Source: Aurelia coerulea
Lineage: Eukaryota; Cnidaria; Scyphozoa; Semaeostomeae; Ulmaridae
DNA length: 64,000 nt
Reading direction: 5' to 3'
NCBI GenBank assembly: GCA_039566865.1
Contig: CM076952.1
Span: forward strand, 17,752,501 to 17,816,500
Both the position numbers and the translations under genes were made by a program. Positions 62,501 through 64,000 of this stretch are shown here, piece by piece. Numbering within the stretch: position 1 is the first letter of the stretch; every line of letters starts with the position of its first letter. Below the pieces are notes generated by a model that was not told the DNA's origin, ran no database searches, and saw only the letters and a list, made by a program, of their open reading frames with translations.

Positions 62501-63167
62501 TGGGGAAGGTTCTAATGGATGTACTTTGAGGGAAGAAATTTAGGGAAGAAACTTTTGCGAGTTCGAAAAAACGCGAAATTTTTGGAATTAACTTTTGCGA
62601 ATGGACCAAATGGGAAATTTCGCGGGACTAAATTTTCGTGAGTTAGGTTTCTTATCAAATTTTTGCAATGTCTCAAATGTTCCTCGACTCTTCAGTGACT
62701 CTTCCGAATCGTCCATAAATATTCTTGTTGTGGCATAGTTCGAAAGGGGTGTTGTTGGAAAGGATTGTTGACTCCATATCGTAGGAAATTTCGAGGGAAT
62801 AAACTTTCGCGAATTTTAAATTTTAGGAAATTTCACGCAGTAGACTCTCGCGAATTCTGGCCAAAAACGCGAAAAACGCGAACGTTTCTTCCCTTAAAGT
62901 ACCCAAAGCATATGACTGTTCACTTCATGACCTGCTCTTGGGAAACTTAGCAGCTTCTGGATTTGGTAATGATAGTCTACATACATTTCATCTGTAGGTA
63001 CTGCATTTGATCTGGTAGAAAACACAGGGTTAAGATTGGTTCGAAATATATTTAATCAATTTATCCTAACTATTTTATCAGATCGTTCCAATTGAAGGAG
63101 AAGATGAAGTAAATGGAGCATCACAAAAGACATTTGAGGAGATTTCATCAGAGATTGCTATTTCAAA
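36372..63167 (+). CDS. HASPIN (histone H3 Thr3 kinase), five exons, 3' part beyond window
   Basis: Coding exons 36372-36508, 47756-48263, 53158-53318, 55580-55670 and 63082-63167 join in phase (2, 0, 2, 0, 2) to give the first 328 residues. Haspin phosphorylates H3 Thr3 in mitosis and so recruits the chromosomal passenger complex. The N-terminus MKKFVTYGKHKK resembles the human haspin TYG motif that contacts the cohesin regulator PDS5. Residues about 50-265 are a low-complexity, acidic and basic region, as in other haspins. The kinase begins near 270: IGEGTYGEVYEAV (glycine loop, 277-289), AIK with catalytic Lys299, then IVPIEGEDEVNG and QKTFEEISSEI (helix C), which match vertebrate haspin closely and no other kinase. 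Intron 4 uses a GC donor. HRD/DFG-equivalent exons lie beyond 64000. Vertebrate HASPIN is intronless, so this split gene shows the older structure. Further small 5' exons cannot be excluded. Confidence 0.9.
36691..38118. mobile_element. AGTAGGGGAGACCGG-ended element in HASPIN intron 1
   Basis: The ends AGTAGGGGAGACCGG and CCGGTCTCCTCTACT are inverted, with CAATTGTAACA just inside the left and TGTTACAATT just inside the right. GTAACA recurs internally. About 1.43 kb. Minus-strand frames at 36732-37371 do not resemble a known transposase. It contains a hairpin at 36805-36935 and the hammerhead-like motif at 37689. Confidence 0.7.
37689..37724 (+). ncRNA. hammerhead-ribozyme-like core (unproven)
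   Basis: CTGATGA, then a 5-bp stem II (GGATC/GATCC) with a loop, then GAAACGTTC. This matches the catalytic core order of hammerhead ribozymes. Stem I is not evident and the cleavage triplet would be an unusual TTC, so activity is doubtful. Confidence 0.3.
39233..39739. mobile_element. long-TIR MITE (ATAGGTTCC family), copy 2
   Basis: CATGGGGCTCAAATC at the left faces GATTTGAGCCATATG at the right. Subterminal GTGGGTGTAAAATTC and its inverse, and an internal GATGACGTCACAGCC block, are shared with the copies at 60069 and 63419. It is inside HASPIN intron 1. Confidence 0.75.
39764..39938. mobile_element. hAT-type MITE, 175 bp
   Basis: The perfect 8-bp duplication AAGTTTTG (39756-39763 and 39939-39946) brackets CATAGGCGC ... 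GTACGCTTATG. The core shares CAGCCCCAATC and GGGCAG phrases with 4179-4353. Located in HASPIN intron 1. Confidence 0.85.
39955..40212 (+). repeat. dispersed direct repeat, copy A
   Basis: It is related to 45413-45760 in the same orientation. Shared phrases include TTCAGTGTGG, GGCTTTCCTGCT, ATTTAGACCCA and TTCAGGGCGA. The copies are clearly diverged and 5.4 kb apart, so I read them as an old interspersed repeat and not as the LTRs of one element. Nothing else is called in 40213-41021 except AT-rich DNA. Confidence 0.6.
41022..41312 (-). pseudogene. LINE reverse-transcriptase tail remnant
   Basis: The C-terminal phrase FGSKLWNTLPLFIP followed by FRSRLKTHFI is a typical end of a jockey/CR1-type ORF2. 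The middle of the frame is replaced by AT-rich sequence that includes a hammerhead-like motif on the + strand. Confidence 0.65.
41188..41220 (+). ncRNA. hammerhead-ribozyme-like core (unproven)
   Basis: CTGAAGA, then GTCTG-CGTGAA-CAGAC (perfect 5-bp stem II with a 6-base loop), then GAAA and CTAGTC. The conserved core bases and a GTC triplet are in the right order, with a very short stem III (ACTAGT) like the ribozymes known from Penelope-like elements and retrozymes. I could not find a matching stem I in the flanks. Confidence 0.35.
44046..44360 (+). repeat. tandem duplication, two ~157-bp units
   Basis: Unit 1 (44046-44204) and unit 2 (44205-44360) share CCATGTTATTCAAGAGAGCC, AATCTCCAAAAAATCA and TTATGTTATTGATCTTCAAA, with few changes. 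It has no coding meaning. Confidence 0.8.
44450..44989 (+). pseudogene. LINE reverse-transcriptase C-terminal remnant, frameshifted
   Basis: The intact last segment (44747-44989) holds SRTMVFKSLNGLAHNT and a final FTFRGAKLWNGLSAEQL, a common end of CR1/jockey-like ORF2. The preceding 300 bp hold the corresponding upstream part (HWYCGAPLW, APDRPL) spread over two frames. The frame is cut by a hAT-like MITE at 44983. Confidence 0.7.
44983..45131. mobile_element. hAT-type MITE related to 2791-2953
   Basis: CAGCTGTAGGAAGCAGC at the left and GCTTCCTAGGGGCCTG at the right. The interior GGATTGGGACACAATTGTTC is the inverse of the 2791 copy. No duplication is preserved. Confidence 0.65.
45413..45760 (+). 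repeat. dispersed direct repeat, copy B
   Basis: Partner of 39955-40212; it holds an extra about 90 bp near 45555-45645. It lies inside the 41887-46459 element, while copy A lies outside it. Confidence 0.6.
46595..46770 (+). repeat. 38/39-bp minisatellite
   Basis: Four and a half copies of GGTCTCACCTCAATCCTCAC... with spacings 39, 38, 39 and 38 bp, that is, a 77-bp dimer. Alternating GAGAGAGG and GAGAAGG junctions and CACCTC/CACATC variants mark the higher-order unit. All three forward frames stay open, which gives Ser/His/Pro-rich frames that are artefacts of the repeat. Confidence 0.85.
47099..47642. mobile_element. CCGGGTGTCCC TA-type MITE, 544 bp
   Basis: Flanked by TA (47097-47098 and 47643-47644). 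The left end CCGGTTGTCCCAAAAAAAG and the right end inverse CCGGGTGTCCCAAAAACAAG extend inward through ACTCC(T/C)GTTT. TA duplications are typical of Tc1/mariner. A truncated inverted copy is at 20455. It ends 113 bp before HASPIN exon 2. Confidence 0.85.
47756..48263 (+). CDS. HASPIN exon 2
   Basis: The acceptor is CTTTCTCTTCAG|G and the donor is TTTTTG|GTACGT. It encodes residues 46-215, a hydrophilic stretch (KRSVQVDAHKSSFDATFSPV, LSDAEERDLAKRIDTLS) without a fold I recognise, as expected for the haspin N-terminal region. An open frame of 180 codons in AT-rich DNA with correct phases on both sides supports it. Confidence 0.85.
48579..49008. mobile_element. hAT-type MITE inside the Kolobok-like element
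   Basis: Ends GCAGGAACGCCGGAG and CTCCGGCGTCCCT. The flanking 8-mers are CAAGATAG (48571-48578) and GAAGATAG (49009-49016), with one mismatch. It has long G/C runs (GGGGGGCGCGGGGGGGCAAG). Removing it restores the host's left end. Confidence 0.8.
49397..50298 (+). pseudogene. degenerate Kolobok-like transposase
   Basis: The N-terminal piece at 49397-49548 (MTGKRSMKRKKVKFCSNR...) is a basic start typical of these proteins. The C-terminal piece at 49990-50298 holds CPHEWQHETHSSLPKVGIA, YLAIGIVNYGARTIMDVLQQ, LGVEPELHCQGACKKID and RKRIYYAK. This is the closing pattern (fields of invariant Gly, a Cys before a basic Asp/Arg helix) that I associate with Kolobok-type transposases. The middle is broken by stops and deletions, so it is inactive. 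Confidence 0.6.
51217..51953. other. intronic (HASPIN intron 2), no further feature
   Basis: AT-rich DNA. A short palindrome, CCGCTCTCGG...CCACCGAGAATGGTAC, lies at about 51290-51345. The minus strand at 51720-51950 reads like faint LINE-related sequence (RGDLFDSV), too degraded to delimit. Confidence 0.4.
51958..52693. mobile_element. TTAA-flanked GAGCCATT MITE interrupted by a LINE tail
   Basis: TTAA at 51954-51957 and 52694-52697. The ends GGAGCCATTGTCACCCAGGG and the inverse CTGGGTGACAATGACTC match the copies at 11552 and 12549. About 52085-52555 is foreign. Its frame contains WNDIPNNIRNSPSKKIF, a reverse-transcriptase tail like that at 23099, so a truncated LINE landed in the palindrome's centre. 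Confidence 0.75.
53158..53318 (+). CDS. HASPIN exon 3
   Basis: The acceptor is TTTCATTTCAG|GAA and the donor CACCAAG|GTACGT. It encodes residues 216-268 (EALTPFQLQDK ... SPKEKVLELCDQDSVIGIAE). KEKVLELCDQ aligns with the EKVYxEC segment that precedes the kinase domain in vertebrate haspin. Confidence 0.85.
53650..53832 (-). mobile_element. tRNA-derived SINE (minus strand)
   Basis: Read on the minus strand it begins GGTGTTGTGGCGCAGTGG (A box) and has GGTTCGATACC (B box), then about 100 bp of body ending in a (GGTGAA)n-like tail at 53646-53662. The anticodon arm is abnormal, so it is not a tRNA gene. It differs in body sequence from the SINE at 13408. It lies in HASPIN intron 3. Confidence 0.75.
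53940..54305. repeat. imperfect foldback related to 10690-11289
   Basis: The arms share AAAGAAGAAGGATAAATCTA with its inverse, and GGCGGATTTT with its inverse. The left part has GAGATTAGCAATCACAGACA and ATTCAAAACAAACAAAGC, as in the 10690 element. Distal parts are missing on the right. Confidence 0.65.
54907..55503. mobile_element. CAGGG-TATCCC TA-type MITE with ~240-bp arms
   Basis: TA at 54905-54906 and 55504-55505. The ends are CAGGGTATCCCAAAAAAATT and the inverse AATTTTTTTGGGACCCCCTG. The inverted arms continue through GCCAAACTTTTGCATGA and GGCCATTTTG. It lies 76 bp upstream of HASPIN exon 4. Confidence 0.85.
55580..55670 (+). CDS. HASPIN exon 4 (glycine loop and catalytic lysine)
   Basis: The acceptor is ACTCTTTAG|A. 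It encodes residues 269-299, including GEGTYG (278-283), VYEAVDHHDN and AIK with Lys299. The donor is AAG|GCAAGT, a GC donor with an otherwise ideal consensus. The nearest GT (4 bases later) would break the frame with exon 5. Confidence 0.88.
55692..56329. mobile_element. CAAGGGCGCC-family TIR element, copy 3
   Basis: Ends CAAGGGCGCCTACCTTG and CAAGGTGGGCACCCTTG. The 7-mers CTTTATC (55685-55691) and CTTTTTC (56330-56336) flank it. An internal foldback, GTACCATCCATAGTGAAGA with its inverse, is at 56080-56135. It begins 22 bp after the GC donor of exon 4. Confidence 0.85.
57095..57310 (+). repeat. repeat with inverted partner at 62115-62300
   Basis: It holds CTCATCTCATCTCAAAATGG-TTGTTGTTGTC in tandem, then GAGGGCCTTATTTCCCTA, CTGTAAAACCGGA and GCAATTATGGCTTG. 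The segment 62115-62300 contains the same blocks inverted. These are two copies of one dispersed element in HASPIN intron 4. The flanking 56330-57094 and 57311-57530 hold nothing I can name. Confidence 0.65.
57531..58794. mobile_element. long-TIR MITE (ATAGGTTCC family), copy 4, carrying two insertions
   Basis: The left end CATAGGTTCCAAATCTTTAA and the right end AGATTTAGAAGGTATG are inverted. A TA-type MITE (58138-58753) lies inside its right terminal repeat, between GGTCATA and GAATTTTACACC. A second insert at about 57915-58083 has a GATTACGATGAGTCCCAG/ATAATCAGTC pair and a tandem CTACACCAAACTGAGACCG. Confidence 0.8.
58138..58753. mobile_element. CCGGGTGAGTCAG TA-type MITE, full length 616 bp
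   Basis: TA at 58136-58137 and 58754-58755. The ends are CCAGGTGAGTCAGAAAGAAG and the inverse of CTGACTCACCCGG. A central palindrome (TCTTGGGAGGATGAACAAG ... TCTCCCAAGAGG) is shared with 32737. TA duplication and end shape suggest a Tc1/mariner relative. Confidence 0.85.
58817..59170 (+). pseudogene. LINE reverse-transcriptase C-terminal fragment
   Basis: The frame runs NDAAFDELLVRNNEKTVHVQ, NLQKVMIEVYESLNHEKP, YNLRIKDIFTLPK and FRSSIFWNSTLDAIK to the stop, an unbroken non-LTR ORF2 tail. The 5' part is missing. A short 3' UTR leads to the TTA-repeat tail at 59230-59527. Confidence 0.8.
59230..59527. repeat. (TTA)n / AT-only tract
   Basis: About 300 bp of almost pure A/T, ending in a long TTA microsatellite with an internal inversion to TAA near 59455. 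It probably grew from the LINE 3' tail. The following 59528-60068 has no recognised feature except CGTAA repeats near 59975. Confidence 0.85.
60069..60571. mobile_element. long-TIR MITE (ATAGGTTCC family), copy 5
   Basis: CATAGGGCTCAAATCTTTAA at the left and AAATTTGAGCCCTATG at the right. A GTGACGTCATC block is inside. It is the cleanest copy of the sub-type also seen at 39233 and 63419. Confidence 0.8.
60941..61086. mobile_element. TTAA-flanked MITE, 146 bp
   Basis: TTAA at 60937-60940 and 61087-61090. The ends AAGGTCTGTTTCATCCAGCA and the inverse TGCTGGATGAAACAGACCCT match over about 30 bp. The centre has GCCATTTTCATGGGCCATGA. Confidence 0.8.
61106..61363 (+). pseudogene. LINE reverse-transcriptase C-terminal fragment
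   Basis: HEKQTRSNKHTLLLPRIKTE, HARKLFMFMGAKVYNELPL and TNLKNILNDIYF form the closing segment of a jockey/CR1-like ORF2. It starts just after the TTAA MITE, so its upstream part is missing. Confidence 0.7.
61447..62020. mobile_element. inverted-repeat element with ACTTATGACGATGAGTC ends
   Basis: AGACTTATGACGATGAGTCC near the left end faces GACTCATCGTCATAAGTCTA near the right, both with GTGTACAT-like tips. About 574 bp. The segment 62041-62090 beside it is a (TTA)n tract. Non-coding as far as I can see. Confidence 0.7.
62115..62300 (-). repeat. inverted partner of 57095-57310
   Basis: Contains AAGCCATAATTGC, TCCGGTTTTACAG, TAGGGAAATAAGACCCTCA and ATGAGATGAGCG in the order expected of the inverse of 57095-57310, with moderate divergence. 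Confidence 0.65.
62519..62906. mobile_element. GTACTTTGAGGGAAGAAA inverted-repeat MITE
   Basis: GTACTTTGAGGGAAGAAA at the left and TTTCTTCCCTTAAAGTAC at the right. The interior is a series of TTTCGCGAATT and AAACGCGAA motifs on both strands, which gives it unusually many CG dinucleotides. Confidence 0.7.
63082..63167 (+). CDS. HASPIN exon 5 (helix C)
   Basis: The acceptor is TATTTTATCAG|ATC and the donor TCAAA|GTAAGA. It encodes residues 300-328, IVPIEGEDEVNGASQKTF and EEISSEIAISK. This matches the haspin-specific block IIAIEG...NGSHQKTFEEI. It ends in phase 2 and the next exon lies beyond the window. Confidence 0.92.
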
Positions 63168-63418
63168 GTAAGATTCTTCAAATTGTTTTAGCATAGCTAA
63201 TACAGAAGTTGTCCTCGCTTCATTCACCCCAAATTGCTTTGTTTCTCTTCTACCAATATTTTCATGAGCATTACTCTCAGGAACCCATAATAAGCATCAT
63301 GCTGAGCCTTTGAGAGCAAGCATCATGCCTGAGCCTTTGAGAGTAGATCGCCCAGCAGATCCTCTTTTACTAATCACAAACTTTCTTTTACTCTGCTGAA
63401 CTTTCTTACTCCTAAAGC

Positions 63419-63838
63419 ATAGAGCTCAATCTTTAAAACGGTGTGTGTAAAATTGTATTGCATTTTTCTTTGAATTAGATGGCTTGAAAGGAAATTAGGG
63501 TTCTTTGCGGTAAATCTGCCGTGGAAATCTTTTGATATCTTGATTAGTTTCAAAATTTCAAAAAAAGAGCTACAGATTTCTGCTTCCTACCGCTTCCCAC
63601 CATTTTTAGACCGTCATAAACTATGGTTTTCTTGAAGATTTTATCAATTTTCCTTGATTGATTTAAGATTTACGATAATTTAAATTTGTTGAACTTTTCG
63701 ATGTATTTTTCAAAAATGATTAAAATGCCACTATTTTGAAGATAATAAAGATATCAAAAAATGTTCACAACAGATTTACAGCAAAGTACAGTACCATAAG
63801 ATCCTTTCAAACCATTCGAGTCATAGAAAATTTGATAT
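63419..63838. mobile_element. long-TIR MITE (ATAGGTTCC family), copy 6, right end lost
   Basis: It starts CATAGAGCTCAATCTTTAAA and follows the 60069 copy (GGCTTGAAAGGAAATTAGGG, CGTGGAAATC, ACTATGGTTTTCTTGAAGAT) to about 63838, where the terminal AAATTTGAGCCCTATG is replaced. The segment 63839-64000 has no recognised feature. Confidence 0.7.
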
Positions 63839-64000
63839 AGAGGGGTATCGCCCTTGTGGAGCGCCCTCAAATTTTGACAAATTTTATCGCACTGCAAAAG
63901 TCGCTGAAAAAAAGAGTCTCGGGCTAGTTTTTCACAAAAAGCGCGCGAAAACAGTTTGCTGATGCCACCTCCAACATCGTGGCTTGTCCTCGCTGTGTAA

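Noticed and set aside
1..64000. CRISPR arrays, operons, riboswitches, integrated virus
   Set aside because: The sequence is eukaryotic; the regular repeats are minisatellites or transposon ends, and no viral protein signature was seen.

Overview
This is a 64 kb piece of an AT-rich (roughly 35-37% GC by eye) animal nuclear genome: spliced genes with GT-AG introns, non-LTR retrotransposon remnants, tRNA-derived SINEs and very many short inverted-repeat transposons. Nothing is bacterial, organellar or viral. The proteins are clearly metazoan. The mix of foldback elements, hAT-type MITEs and TTAA-flanked elements suggests an invertebrate, perhaps a cnidarian, but this is an impression and not a test.

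Four protein genes can be supported. (1) 11490-16653 (+): a three-exon gene for a 1043-residue protein that I cannot name. It has four copies of an unrecognised Trp-rich module of about 80 residues, arranged A-B ... A'-B'. (2) 26033-27631 (-): an intact, intronless MFSD1-like lysosomal MFS transporter. (3) 32172-32606 (+): BUD31, a 144-residue spliceosome zinc protein with an uninterrupted CDS. (4) 36372 to beyond the right edge (+): HASPIN (histone H3 Thr3 kinase). I rebuilt it from five coding exons whose phases all agree. They run from the N-terminal TYG motif to the glycine loop, the catalytic lysine and the start of helix C. The rest of the kinase lies outside the window.

Layout: 1-11.4 kb is intergenic and transposon-rich, including a three-deep nest at 395-2520. 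11.4-16.7 kb is gene 1. 16.7-26.0 kb is repeats, including a 1.68 kb near-perfect inverted repeat at 20867-22544. 26.0-27.6 kb is MFSD1. 28.2-32.0 kb has a broken LINE and a hAT-type element. 32.2-32.6 kb is BUD31. 34.8-36.1 kb is a 1.4 kb hAT-type element just upstream of HASPIN. 36.4-64 kb is HASPIN, whose long introns hold most of the mobile DNA, including a Kolobok-like element that is both inserted in and interrupted by MITEs. Many elements have exact target-site duplications (8 bp, 7 bp, TA or TTAA), so their ends are known to the base.

The genes show no operon-like relationship. HASPIN acts on mitotic chromatin, BUD31 in splicing and MFSD1 in the lysosome. The best candidate for something undescribed is the four-module protein of gene 1.
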